Shown in pieces: positions 7,137-14,686 of a stretch of DNA of 15,662 bases. The notes beneath the pieces are model-generated. The model was not told the DNA's origin. It did no database searches and saw only the letters and a list, made by a program, of their open reading frames with translations. Every line of letters starts with the position of its first letter. Position 1 is the stretch's first letter. Origin of the DNA: Bacteroidota bacterium (GTDB lineage: Bacteria; Bacteroidota; Ignavibacteria; UBA10030; UBA8401); the NCBI GenBank assembly GCA_023229405.1, contig JALNZH010000056.1, forward strand, positions 1 through 15,662. The letters are read 5' to 3'. The position numbers were made by a program, and so were the translations under genes.

Positions 7137-7708
7137 TGAAACAGCGTTGCCACTGGGCGGGAAATGATCCGCTGTATCAACTGTATCACGATCTCGAATG
7201 GGGAGTTCCCATGCACGATGACCGGAAACTGTTCGAAATGTTGAATCTAGAAGGTGCGCAGGCCGGACTTAGTTGGATTACGATTCTTCGTAAGAGAGAC
7301 AATTATCGAAAAGCATTCGACAACTTCGATCCGAAAAAAATTCTCAAGTACGATGCTTCTAAAATAAAGCAACTCCTTGCCAATGCTGGAATCGTCCGGA
7401 ATAAATTGAAAATCTCTTCAGTGATGACAAATGCCGAAGCATTCCTGCGAGTGCAAAAGGAGTTTGGCAGTTTCGACACATACATCTGGCAGTTTGCGGG
7501 AGGGAAACCGATTATCAATAAGCGACACTCTATTAAAGACATTCCTGCGACCACTCCGGAATCGGATGCTATGAGCAAAGACTTGAAGAAACGGGGTTTC
7601 AAATTTGTCGGTTCCACCATTTGTTACGCCTATATGCAGGCGTGCGGTATGGTGAATGATCATGAAGTGAAATGTTTTCGGTATACTGTTGCGTACCCCA
7701 ATCGATGA
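7136..7708 (+). CDS. tag: DNA-3-methyladenine glycosylase I
   Basis: This 190-residue protein is strongly similar to E. coli Tag over its whole length: DPLYQLYHDLEWGVP, then LNLEGAQAGLSWITILRKR, then KRGFKFVGSTICYAYMQACG and VNDHEVKCF. The zinc-snap ligands are present as C5, H18, H176 and C180. The catalytic-pocket residues E39 and W47 are in place. The enzyme excises 3-methyladenine from alkylated DNA, the first step of base-excision repair. It is coupled to the DinB-like gene through TAATG and is the last gene of the run that begins at 5713. The start MKQRCHW matches the family start. The gene is intact, although its 3' end has been copied into the downstream intergenic region. Confidence 0.97.
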   Translation: MKQRCHWAGNDPLYQLYHDLEWGVPMHDDRKLFEMLNLEGAQAGLSWITILRKRDNYRKAFDNFDPKKILKYDASKIKQLLANAGIVRNKLKISSVMTNAEAFLRVQKEFGSFDTYIWQFAGGKPIINKRHSIKDIPATTPESDAMSKDLKKRGFKFVGSTICYAYMQACGMVNDHEVKCFRYTVAYPNR

Positions 7709-7774
7709 CCTCAAACGCCAACTTTTAATCTCTTAGGGTACAATTCCCCGACGCTTGCGGCGTGTAATCATTTT

Positions 7775-7929
7775 CTGCAAAGTAGTGAATAAATGTGGTT
7801 TCAAATTTGTTAAAACCATTATCTCTTACGCTATATGCAGCCATAACAAGTGTTTAATGATCCTGAAGTGAAATGATTTTCGGTATCCTGCCGCGTGCAT
7901 TTTCCGATGACCTCAAACGCCAACTTTTA
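7775..7929 (+). pseudogene. Degenerate tandem copy of the 3' end of tag
   Basis: The segment repeats the last part of tag plus its downstream flank at an offset of 202 bases. The first copy runs from about 7573 to 7727. The last 25 bases of both copies (7703-7727 and 7905-7929, spanning cgatgacctcaaacgcc) are identical, and ggtttcaaatttg, tatatgcag, aatgatc and tgaagtgaaatg also recur in order. The copy carries substitutions and small indels that break the frame, so it is not translated as Tag. The conserved non-coding tail beside the decayed coding part is odd, because decay should be uniform. Confidence 0.85.
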
Positions 7930-8117
7930 TTTTTCGTGGTATTTTTATCACCTTGTTTTCCCCTCTGAGTTTATCTACCTTATCGAAATTTTACAACGCA
8001 TTTCCTATTTCGCCCCTCATAAAGACTTTTTGAGAAGTCTCTAAAATTTTCGGATCTCGAAAAAAGTAAATCAAGGTTCACGATAATCATTTTTCGATCA
8101 TTAACAGGAACGTATTT
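7930..8117. other. AT-rich intergenic stretch before the truncated gene
   Basis: No gene is supported here. A short inverted repeat, agact/agtct, occurs at about 8023-8040 (agactttttgagaagtct). The stretch ends with AGGA at 8106-8109, upstream of the GTG start at 8118. A promoter is likely here but I cannot point to one. Confidence 0.35.
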
Positions 8118-8423
8118 GTGAAACCAATCGTACCGGGAGTTTCCCTTTCTCTTTGGAAGTACCTTTTTGCTGCCGCACAACAGTTTAATACACTTCAACC
8201 ATGGGATCTGCTGGATGATTTCAACCTTATTTGCGTTCGTAATCCTGACTATGGCGAAACAGGTTATGGAGCGGTGATGGAAAGCCTCGGCACACTTTTT
8301 GGATTTTGTCTTTACCGCGGAACAGAGGGATTTGATTTTTATCGAAGACAAATGAAGAATAATGGGGACATTGAGACAAGGGAATTTTTATTATCAGGGC
8401 AGGAACAACGCCGGAAATATTGA
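8118..8423 (+). pseudogene. Truncated N-terminal fragment of a larger conserved protein (possibly DUF7309/DUF6930-like)
   Basis: The frame starts at a GTG with AGGA 8 bases upstream and encodes 101 residues. Segments such as WKYLFAAAQQF, LQPWDLLDD and NPDYGETGYGAVMESLGTLFGFCLYRG recall the N-terminal domain of longer uncharacterised proteins, often of several hundred residues, that I associate with the DUF7309/DUF6930 annotation; I am unsure of the exact family name. After about residue 78 (FDFYRRQ) the sequence becomes low-identity filler and stops 12 bases before cas3. The gene therefore seems cut off at its 3' side, and the break marks the left edge of the CRISPR-Cas island. It could instead be a short intact variant. 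Its function is unknown. Confidence 0.55.
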
Positions 8424-8435
8424 CAGGAGTGTACG

Positions 8436-10820
8436 ATGTTGAAAGAGTTTGTTGCGCATGTAAAGAAAAACAAAGATGAATCTTGGGCTGAACCACATTT
8501 ATTGGAAAATCATCTCAACGATACAGCAAAAAAGACGGGTGAATTTACTTCGCTATTTGGAAACAAAGATTGGGGTGAACTTCTTGGTTATTGGCATGAT
8601 CTTGGAAAATTTCACCCCGCATGGCAAAAATATTTAAGCAAAGAAACGGGTTATAACATTGATGCTCATATTGAAAATTTTGGAAATAGACCTAATCATA
8701 GTACGGCTGGAGCTGTTCTGGTAATTGAGCGTTTAACTTCAAAGTTTTCATCCGCTGCAAAACTTCTTGCTTATGCAATTGCTGGACATCATGCAGGATT
8801 GGCGGACTGGTATCCAGATGAAGCAGGCGGTAATCTTTCAAATCGTTTGTATAAAGAGTCAAACATACTAAATACCGATGATCTTGATGTGATACGAAAT
8901 CTTGATGGCGCAAAACAATTTATCGATAAACCTTCACCGCAAACAATACCTTCAATTTATTTACGAGCCGATTCAAAAGAAAAATTTCGAAAGGCATCAG
9001 AAAGTATCCATTTGTGGGTACGAATGCTTTTCTCTTCACTCGTTGATGCAGATTTTCTTGATACAGAACGATACATGAATCCTGAGCAATTTGAGGGTAG
9101 AGGGAATTATTTGTCGATTTTTGAGTTGAAAAAACGATTCAATTCATATATGGATGAGAAAAAATCTAATTCAGAAATCAATAAAGTGCGAAATGAAATT
9201 CTTGAACAATGCAGAAGCAAAGCAAAATCACCATCAGGATTTTTTTCTCTTACTGTTCCTACGGGCGGCGGTAAAACTCTTTCTTCGATGGCGTTTGCTC
9301 TGGGGCATGCGGAGTATTTATCAAGTCAGACAGGAATGTCTGACCCACCGTATGGAGCAAGAAGAATCATTATGGCAATTCCGTACACAAGTATCATTGA
9401 GCAAACAGCGAAAGTATTTAAATATGGAACTGATAACGATGAAGAAATAGTAGAGCGAAAGAAGACAGGGAAAGTTTTGTTTGGAGAAGATCAGGTTATC
9501 GAACACCACAGCAACCTTGATCCAGAAAAGGAAAATTATAAAAACCGCCTTGCATCGGAAAATTGGGATGCTCCAATTATTGTAACAACCAATGTGCAAT
9601 TGTTCGAATCATTATTTGCAAGCAAGACATCCTCATGCAGAAAACTTCATAATCTTGTAAACAGCATCATTATTCTTGATGAAGCGCAAATGCTTCCACC
9701 AGAATATCTGAAACCTATTCTTGCCGTTCTCAAAGGATTGACTGAACATTTCGGTGTTACCGTTGTTTTTATGACTGCAACACAACCAGCATTAGAAGGA
9801 ACAATCGGTTCAGATGCAAATAAGTTTGAAGGTATCTCAAATGTGACACCAATAATTGATAATCCCGAACTATTGACGGATAAATTTAAACGTGTAGAAA
9901 TATTACTGCCAAAGGATTTCAACGTTCGCTCAGAATGGGAAGAAATTGCATCTGAATTGTTAAAGTATGAACAAGTACTTTGTATTGTTAATACACGATC
10001 CGATTGCAGAAAACTTCATTCCTTAATGCCTGAAGGAACAATTCATCTATCCGCATTTATGTGCGGTGAAGAACGAAGCGAAATAATTTCTGAAATTAAA
10101 CGGAAACTGAGAGAAAAAAAGTCGATTCGTGTTATCAGTACACAACTTGTTGAAGCGGGCGTTGACATAGATTTTCCTGTCGTCTATCGTGCACTTGCGG
10201 GACTTGATTCAATTGCACAAGCTGCAGGAAGATGTAACAGAGAAAATAAATTGGCAGAAGAAGGAAAATTAGGAAAGGTCATTGTATTCAATCCACCAAA
10301 ACCTGCGCCGGTAGGTTTGTTGCGTAAAGGTGAAGATGCGTGTAAATCAATTCTACGTTCTAATTCAACATTAGAATTAACACCCGCTCTTTATACAAAT
10401 TATTTTAAGTATTTATATAGCAACCTCAATACATTCGATGAATCATTGTATTATGAGCGATTAGTAAAAGATGCAGCAGATTTCACTTTTCAGTTTCGCA
10501 CGTATTCACACAATTTTAATATGATCGATTCAGAAGGGCAAAGAAGTATTGTGGTATTATACGAAAGCAAGAAAACAGGAAACAATAGCGAAAAATTGAT
10601 CAATGAACTAAAACATGCAGATCCATCAAAATATTTGAGTAGAAAATTACAACGATTTATTGTGAATGTCCCGATCAGGATGTTTGAACGAATACAAGCA
10701 ATGCATTATATCGAACCTATTCACGATTACTGGGTTCAAAGCGATTCCATTCTCTATAAACCGGGATTAGGATTATTGGGAAATGATAATGATTGGATTA
10801 TCGGCAATGGGATTGCATAA
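8436..10820 (+). CDS. cas3: CRISPR-associated helicase/nuclease Cas3 (type I-C)
   Basis: This 794-residue protein is the nuclease-helicase recruited by Cascade to degrade target DNA. The N-terminal HD nuclease has H26, the WHDLGK motif with H54/D55, H88 and GHHAGL (H118/H119). The superfamily 2 helicase has Walker A PTGGGKT (275-281), motif Ia IPYTSIIEQ, DEAQ at 415-418 (the usual I-C form of DEAH), MTATQPA at 446-452, and motif VI QAAGRCNR at 595-602. The ATG at 8436 has an AGGAG site (8425-8429). All catalytic motifs look intact. An unusual feature is a palindrome inserted in frame at 9325-9344, encoding about residues 296-305 (SSQTGMSDPP) between motif I and motif Ia, where relatives run almost directly from the helix into the RRII strand. 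It leads the operon. Confidence 0.96.
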   Translation: MLKEFVAHVKKNKDESWAEPHLLENHLNDTAKKTGEFTSLFGNKDWGELLGYWHDLGKFHPAWQKYLSKETGYNIDAHIENFGNRPNHSTAGAVLVIERLTSKFSSAAKLLAYAIAGHHAGLADWYPDEAGGNLSNRLYKESNILNTDDLDVIRNLDGAKQFIDKPSPQTIPSIYLRADSKEKFRKASESIHLWVRMLFSSLVDADFLDTERYMNPEQFEGRGNYLSIFELKKRFNSYMDEKKSNSEINKVRNEILEQCRSKAKSPSGFFSLTVPTGGGKTLSSMAFALGHAEYLSSQTGMSDPPYGARRIIMAIPYTSIIEQTAKVFKYGTDNDEEIVERKKTGKVLFGEDQVIEHHSNLDPEKENYKNRLASENWDAPIIVTTNVQLFESLFASKTSSCRKLHNLVNSIIILDEAQMLPPEYLKPILAVLKGLTEHFGVTVVFMTATQPALEGTIGSDANKFEGISNVTPIIDNPELLTDKFKRVEILLPKDFNVRSEWEEIASELLKYEQVLCIVNTRSDCRKLHSLMPEGTIHLSAFMCGEERSEIISEIKRKLREKKSIRVISTQLVEAGVDIDFPVVYRALAGLDSIAQAAGRCNRENKLAEEGKLGKVIVFNPPKPAPVGLLRKGEDACKSILRSNSTLELTPALYTNYFKYLYSNLNTFDESLYYERLVKDAADFTFQFRTYSHNFNMIDSEGQRSIVVLYESKKTGNNSEKLINELKHADPSKYLSRKLQRFIVNVPIRMFERIQAMHYIEPIHDYWVQSDSILYKPGLGLLGNDNDWIIGNGIA
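9325..9349 (+). repeat. Palindromic repeat inserted in frame in cas3
   Basis: The sequence gtcagacaggaatgtctgac (9325-9344) is a perfect hairpin with 8-base arms and a GGAA loop. With its extension to 9349 it matches the reverse complement of the left arm of the element downstream of cas7 (14360-14384) at 23 of 25 bases. It is translated as SQTGMSDPP within Cas3 without breaking the frame. This is the same repeat family, in a coding context. Confidence 0.8.
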
Positions 10821-10827
10821 AGCATCT

Positions 10828-10900
10828 GGTAGGTCAGACCTGTCCGACGACAGGCGGGCATTCTTTTCTGACTATCTATAATGAAATGACAGGCAGGTCA
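10828..10900. repeat. Palindromic repeat element in the cas3-cas5 gap
   Basis: The element opens with ggtaggtcagac (10828-10839), identical to the start of the element after cas7. It continues with an extra 19-base block that contains its own hairpin (cctgtc, cgac, gacagg at 10839-10854) and then resumes as cattcttttctgac. A related gacaggcaggtca occurs at 10888-10900. It accounts for the unusual 143-base gap between cas3 and cas5, where type I-C genes are normally packed closely. Confidence 0.65.
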
Positions 10901-10963
10901 CAAAGTGATGGCATCGCCAAATGCCTACTCTACGATAAGAATATATTAAATAGAGGAAATATA

Positions 10964-11725
10964 ATGACAGAACATATACATAAATCTTTTTGTCTAGAAG
11001 TAGAAGGAGATTATGCCTGTTTTACTCGGCCAGAAATGAAAGTGGAGCGTGTGAGTTACGATGTCCCCACACCTTCGGCTGTAAGGGCAGTATTTGAATC
11101 TATATTTTGGAAACCTGCAATACGATGGGAAGTAACAAAGATTGAAATACTTAATCCCATAAAATGGATTTCTGTCCGACGGAATGAAGTTGGTGCAATA
11201 ATGAGTGAACGAAGTAATGGTATTTTAATTGAAGATAATCGCCAACAGAGAGCGAGTCTTTTTTTGCGTGATGTGAAATATCGGTTTTATGCCGTACTCA
11301 AATATATTCCCGTCTTTGAGAGAAAAAATAATAAACACGTCATTGTACCAGAATATCTTTGGGATAGTGAAGAAAAAGAATTTATGAAAGAAGAGACTAA
11401 AGCATCGGAAGAAAGCCAAGAAACAGGACGGAAAGATGAGACTCCTGGTAAATATCTTGCGATCTTTGAACGAAGAGCGACAAAAGGACAATGCTTCAAC
11501 CAACCCTATCTTGGATGTAGAGAATTTAGTTGCCATTTCAAGTTCATAAAAAATCCAGAAAAAGAACCGGCGGCATTAATTTCAGAAACGCGGGAACTTG
11601 GATATATGCTTTACGACATGGACTTTACAAACATCAATGATCCGAAGCCTATGTTCTTTAAAGCAATAATTAAAAACGGTGTTGTAGAAGTTCCGTTTTA
11701 TGAAAGCGAGGAAATACGACGATGA
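10964..11725 (+). CDS. cas5c: CRISPR-associated protein Cas5c (Cas5d, type I-C pre-crRNA endonuclease)
   Basis: I choose the ATG at 10964 because it follows GAGGAA (10953-10958) and gives the family start MTEHIHKSFCLEVEGDYACFTRPE; the frame is open back to 10793 but that part is repeat-derived. The product has 253 residues, normal for Cas5c. Typical segments are YDVPTPSAVRAVFESIFWKP and IKWISVRRNEVGAIM in the RAMP-fold N-terminal half, RQQRASLFLRDVKYRFYAVLKY, and CFNQPYLGCREFSCHF. In type I-C systems, which lack Cas6, this protein cuts the precursor crRNA in the repeat and stays at the crRNA 5' handle in Cascade. Basic and aromatic residues near DNRQQRASLFLRDVKY are likely in the active region, but individual catalytic residues cannot be assigned by eye. 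Its stop overlaps cas8c by ATGA. Confidence 0.95.
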   Translation: MTEHIHKSFCLEVEGDYACFTRPEMKVERVSYDVPTPSAVRAVFESIFWKPAIRWEVTKIEILNPIKWISVRRNEVGAIMSERSNGILIEDNRQQRASLFLRDVKYRFYAVLKYIPVFERKNNKHVIVPEYLWDSEEKEFMKEETKASEESQETGRKDETPGKYLAIFERRATKGQCFNQPYLGCREFSCHFKFIKNPEKEPAALISETRELGYMLYDMDFTNINDPKPMFFKAIIKNGVVEVPFYESEEIRR

Positions 11726-13455
11726 TATTGCAAGCATTGTATGATTACTATGAACGAAAACCAAAAATTCATAATCCTGTGGGATATGAAAAAGAGGAGC
11801 TAGATTTCATAGTCCTTATTAAGAAAACAGGTACATTTGTGGATTTAATAAATATGAGAGAGAACAATAGAGGACATGAGTACGCTGTCCCTAAGGCGGT
11901 TATAAGAACCGCAGAAGCAAAACCAAATCTTCTTTGGGATAAATTGGAATATATTTTCGGCATCTCAAAAGAGAAAAGCAGTAAAAAAACCGCAAATGCG
12001 AAGAAGTACAACCGGACTTTTGTTGATAAACTTAAAAATCTTCCTAAAACCGTAAAAGTAGACGAAGGAGTAAAAGCAGTAATTTCTTTTTATAAAAAAA
12101 ATCAAATCAAAAAGATTAAAAAACATTTATTGTGGGATGAATGTTTAAAAATTAACGGTTGGATTTCTTTCCAATTAGAAAACGACTCAAGAATAATACC
12201 AGCAAGAAAGATCGTTCAAGAATATCAAAAAACCGAGTTTCTGTCCGGCAAAACAGATGATGATCCTATTGAAGGAACATGCCTAATTACTGGTGAAACA
12301 GGGATAATTGCCAGATTACATTCCGAAATGCGTCTTCGTGGTTCAGATAAAAATGTAAAAATCGTAGCCTTCCAAAAGAATTCTGGTTTTGATTCTTATG
12401 GTAAAGAACAAGCATACAATTCTCCAATTTCTGTTCTTGCGGAAGCAAAATATAGCACCGCCTTAAAATATCTTCTTAATTCGTCATTGAACAGAACTTT
12501 CATTAGTGATGTAACAATTATTTTTTGGTCTGACAAAACTCCCCAATCAATAGATCTCGAAGAAGTTGTTTCATGGGTGGTGGCAACACAAAAAATAGAC
12601 GAAGAAAGTCCTGACTCAAAAGTTCAAGTGGTAAAAGCACTGTATAATTCTGTTCTCACCGGAAGATTATCGCAAGAAAAAGACAATCGCTTTTATGTCT
12701 TGGCACTTGCCCCAAACGCCGCGAGAATTTCAGTTCGTTTTTGGAGAACAGGAACGGTGGAAGAATTCGGCAAAAGAATATATCAACATTTTGAAGACTT
12801 CAAAATTGCACATGGACCGAAAGAACCAGACCATCTCTCGCTTTATCAGATACTGTCTTCTACCGCATTCCAATACAAAATGGAAAATGTTCCGCCGAAT
12901 TTAACAGGAAAAGTAGTTGAAAGCATATTGGATGGTACGCCTTACCCTGTAACACTGATGCAACAATGTATGAGACGAATAAGAGCAGAACGACAAGTCA
13001 ATCGTCCACGCGCAGCAATTCTTAAAGCATATATAAATCGTTTTAATCGTATTCATAAATCAAAAGAAAAGGAGATTCTTATGGCTCTTGATCTTACAAA
13101 TACCAATTCGGGCTATCGGATTGGACGACTCTTTGCCGTTTTAGAAAAAATTCAAGAAGAAGCAAGTCCAAATATAAACAGTACTATTCGGGATCGCTTC
13201 TATGGTGCGGCATCAAGTAGCCCAGTTGCTGTATTTTCGCAGTTGCTGAAATTAAAAAATCATCATCTAGCAAAATTGGAGATTGGGCACAAAATTTATT
13301 TTGAAAAACTGATTGGTGAAGTTATGTCCGAACTCTCTTTGTTTCCAGCGCATTTGTCTTTAGATGAGCAAGCATACTTTTCTGTTGGCTATTATCATCA
13401 ACGGCAAGATTTTTTTACCAGTAAGAAAAATAAAATTGAATCCGAACAACAATAA
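11722..13455 (+). CDS. cas8c: CRISPR-associated protein Cas8c (Csd1), type I-C large subunit
   Basis: This 577-residue protein is the large Cascade subunit, expected to recognise the PAM and help recruit Cas3. It is recognised from [23 protein letters not shown] at the N-terminus, [21 protein letters not shown] in the middle, the LITG-G segment with the following [18 protein letters not shown], and the WSD segment at [14 protein letters not shown]. The C-terminal third is helical and basic ([24 protein letters not shown]), which would in part provide the Cas11c-like small subunit, since I-C cas8 genes often carry an internal translation start for it; a candidate start is the ATG at 13081 preceded by AAAAGGAG. 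It overlaps cas5c by 4 bases. Length and composition are normal, with no frameshift. Confidence 0.94.
   Translation: MILQALYDYYERKPKIHNPVGYEKEELDFIVLIKKTGTFVDLINMRENNRGHEYAVPKAVIRTAEAKPNLLWDKLEYIFGISKEKSSKKTANAKKYNRTFVDKLKNLPKTVKVDEGVKAVISFYKKNQIKKIKKHLLWDECLKINGWISFQLENDSRIIPARKIVQEYQKTEFLSGKTDDDPIEGTCLITGETGIIARLHSEMRLRGSDKNVKIVAFQKNSGFDSYGKEQAYNSPISVLAEAKYSTALKYLLNSSLNRTFISDVTIIFWSDKTPQSIDLEEVVSWVVATQKIDEESPDSKVQVVKALYNSVLTGRLSQEKDNRFYVLALAPNAARISVRFWRTGTVEEFGKRIYQHFEDFKIAHGPKEPDHLSLYQILSSTAFQYKMENVPPNLTGKVVESILDGTPYPVTLMQQCMRRIRAERQVNRPRAAILKAYINRFNRIHKSKEKEILMALDLTNTNSGYRIGRLFAVLEKIQEEASPNINSTIRDRFYGAASSSPVAVFSQLLKLKNHHLAKLEIGHKIYFEKLIGEVMSELSLFPAHLSLDEQAYFSVGYYHQRQDFFTSKKNKIESEQQ
13081..13455 (+). 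CDS. Possible internally translated Cas11c small subunit within cas8c
   Basis: Within cas8c an in-frame ATG at 13081 follows a strong AAAAGGAG (13067-13074) with a 6-base spacer, an arrangement expected of a deliberate internal start rather than chance. It would give a 124-residue protein ([20 protein letters not shown]), mostly helical, close to the size of the Cas11c subunits reported to be made from internal starts in type I-C cas8 genes. In that class Cas11c forms the belly filament of Cascade. The identification rests on the ribosome site, the length and the known precedent; expression is not visible from sequence. Confidence 0.72.
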   Translation: MALDLTNTNSGYRIGRLFAVLEKIQEEASPNINSTIRDRFYGAASSSPVAVFSQLLKLKNHHLAKLEIGHKIYFEKLIGEVMSELSLFPAHLSLDEQAYFSVGYYHQRQDFFTSKKNKIESEQQ

Positions 13456-13481
13456 TCATTATTAATAAAAGGAGTTTTATT

Positions 13482-14348
13482 ATGAGTCCCATTACTAAAC
13501 GTTATGACTTTGTTCTCTTCTTTGATGTAAAAGATGGAAATCCCAATGGCGATCCTGATGCCGGAAATTTGCCACGTGTTGATGCGGAAACCGGAATGGG
13601 ATTGGTAACAGATGTTTGTTTGAAGAGGAAAGTGAGGAATTATGTTTCAATAGTTAAAAATTTCAATCGCCCTTTTGATATTTTTATAAGAGAAAAAGCG
13701 ATACTCAATAATCTAATTCACGAAGCACATTTAGATAAAGATGTTGCAAAAAAAGAGAAAGGACAGAAAACAGAAGCAGCCCGCCAATGGATGTGCAAGA
13801 ATTATTATGATATTCGCACTTTTGGTGCTGTATTGAGTACTGGAGACAATGCTGGTCAAGTTAGAGGTCCTATTCAGTTAACTTTTGGTAGATCAGTTGA
13901 ACCGATTATAGCATTAGAACACAGTATTACAAGAATGGCAGTAGCAACAGAAGCAGAATCCGAAAAACAGAGCGGTGATAATCGAACGATGGGACGTAAA
14001 TATACAGTACCTTATGGATTATACCGCGCTCATGGTTTTATATCGGCACATCTTGCGGAACAAACAAAATTCTCCACCGAAGACCTCGACATTTTTTGGA
14101 AAGCATTACAAGAAATGTTTGAGCATGACCATTCCGCCGCACGTGGTCTTATGTGCACAAGAAAGTTAGTTGTGTTTGAACACGCAACTGCACTTGGTAA
14201 TAAACCGGCACATGAACTGTTTGAACGTGTAACGTGTGAACGTAAAAACGATAAAACTAAACCGGCAAGAGAGTTTACAGATTATGATATTTTATTAGAT
14301 GGGAAATCTATTTGTGATAAAACGTTTCACGTTATCAAAGTCGAATAA
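13482..14348 (+). CDS. cas7c: CRISPR-associated protein Cas7c (Csd2), Cascade backbone
   Basis: This 288-residue protein has an AAAGGAG site at 13468-13474, 7 bases before the ATG. It is a clear Csd2: [22 protein letters not shown] at the N-terminus, [42 protein letters not shown], and [19 protein letters not shown]. Several copies form the crRNA-coating backbone of the type I-C complex. The N-terminal [12 protein letters not shown] strand-loop and the thumb-like loops look intact and the length is typical. The strong own ribosome site fits the need for the most abundant subunit. In ordinary I-C loci cas4 follows directly; here a palindromic element and then a broken cas4 fragment follow. Confidence 0.96.
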   Translation: MSPITKRYDFVLFFDVKDGNPNGDPDAGNLPRVDAETGMGLVTDVCLKRKVRNYVSIVKNFNRPFDIFIREKAILNNLIHEAHLDKDVAKKEKGQKTEAARQWMCKNYYDIRTFGAVLSTGDNAGQVRGPIQLTFGRSVEPIIALEHSITRMAVATEAESEKQSGDNRTMGRKYTVPYGLYRAHGFISAHLAEQTKFSTEDLDIFWKALQEMFEHDHSAARGLMCTRKLVVFEHATALGNKPAHELFERVTCERKNDKTKPAREFTDYDILLDGKSICDKTFHVIKVE

Positions 14349-14359
14349 TATATAAACAT

Positions 14360-14426
14360 GGTAGGTCAGACATTCTTGTCTGACAAATTTAAAATTAAAC
14401 TGACAGACAGGAATGTCTGTCCTACC
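14360..14426. repeat. Paired palindromic element (MITE/REP-pair-like) downstream of cas7
   Basis: Two hairpins, gtcagaca/tgtctgac with loop ttct (14365-14384) and gacagaca/tgtctgtc with loop ggaa (14402-14421), lie as an inverted pair with outer arms ggtagg and cctacc. The two 26-base arms match at 23 positions as inverted repeats around a 15-base AT loop. It can fold as one long stem or as two hairpins. It may serve as the operon's transcription stop or be a small mobile element. The left arm also occurs in cas3 and in the cas3-cas5 gap. Confidence 0.8.
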
Positions 14427-14442
14427 CCAATGTAAATTGAAA

Positions 14443-14544
14443 ATGTATAGCGAAGACGATCTCATTTTGATTAGCGCGCTGCAGCTCCAACGGAGTCCTG
14501 ACTGTGTCGGGACATTACGTCTATTGTTCGCTTGTACGCTATAG
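14443..14544 (+). pseudogene. cas4: Broken cas4 N-terminal fragment, first copy
   Basis: From the ATG the frame reads MYSEDDLILISALQ, the standard start of type I-C Cas4, and then LQRSPDCVGT and a stop at 14542-14544. Removing the 28 bases at 14485-14512 restores HYVYC, the continuation expected in Cas4 (YCPxxC, the first iron-sulfur cysteine region). The fragment therefore carries a short insertion that shifts the frame. The part after HYVYC also diverges from Cas4, so more has been lost. Cas4 is an iron-sulfur RecB-family nuclease that trims prespacers; this copy cannot do that. It lies in the normal place after cas7. Confidence 0.8.
14485..14512 (+). repeat. 28-base double-hairpin insertion in the first cas4 copy
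   Basis: The block consists of a small hairpin ctcc-aac-ggag and a second one tcctgac-tgt-gtcggga with a single T:G pair. Its edges are defined by comparison with the second cas4 copy, where ATGCAG joins directly to CATTACGT. It differs in sequence from the gtcagaca family, so a second palindromic element type is active in this locus. Confidence 0.7.
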
Positions 14545-14610
14545 GTGGGCAGTAATGTGTGTTAATTTATTCTAAAAGACTTTCTGCGAATAGGATGGTG
14601 GTAAAAATAG
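14545..14610. other. Non-coding remnant between the cas4 fragment and the transposase element
   Basis: No gene or motif is supported in this short stretch, which probably holds decayed cas4 or flank sequence. Confidence 0.4.
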
Positions 14611-14636
14611 TTGCCGCGACCTTTAGGTCGCGGCAA
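14611..14636. repeat. REP-like perfect palindrome upstream of the transposase
   Basis: The arm ttgccgcgacct and its exact complement aggtcgcggcaa flank a TT centre, giving 12-base arms. The core matches the downstream palindrome at 15140-15181 except for one base pair changed on both sides (G:C here, A:T there) and the centre tt versus aa. Confidence 0.85.
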
Positions 14637-14643
14637 AGAATAC

Positions 14644-14662
14644 AAAACCCCAATTGGGTTTT
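14644..14662 (+). repeat. Candidate left-end hairpin of the transposase
   Basis: A hairpin aaaaccc/gggtttt with loop caatt lies 24 bases before the transposase start. Single-stranded hairpins at this place are typical recognition structures of IS200/RAYT enzymes. A candidate right-end hairpin ggact/agtcc spans the transposase stop codon at 15112-15123. Confidence 0.5.
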
Positions 14663-14686
14663 AACCCCATAAAAAGGGATTGATAC

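Noticed and set aside
7728..7774. REP-like motif ccccgacgcttgcggcg between the tag copies
   Set aside because: It resembles GC-rich REP hairpins but pairs poorly here and has no second copy in the window.
7980..8351. 123-codon open frame on the - strand
   Set aside because: It is mostly antisense to the truncated + strand frame at 8118, has no recognised motif and no ribosome site.
10793..10963. Upstream extension of cas5c to an ATG at 10793
   Set aside because: The extension overlaps the end of cas3 and reads through the palindromic repeat. The ATG at 10964 has a ribosome site and matches the family start.
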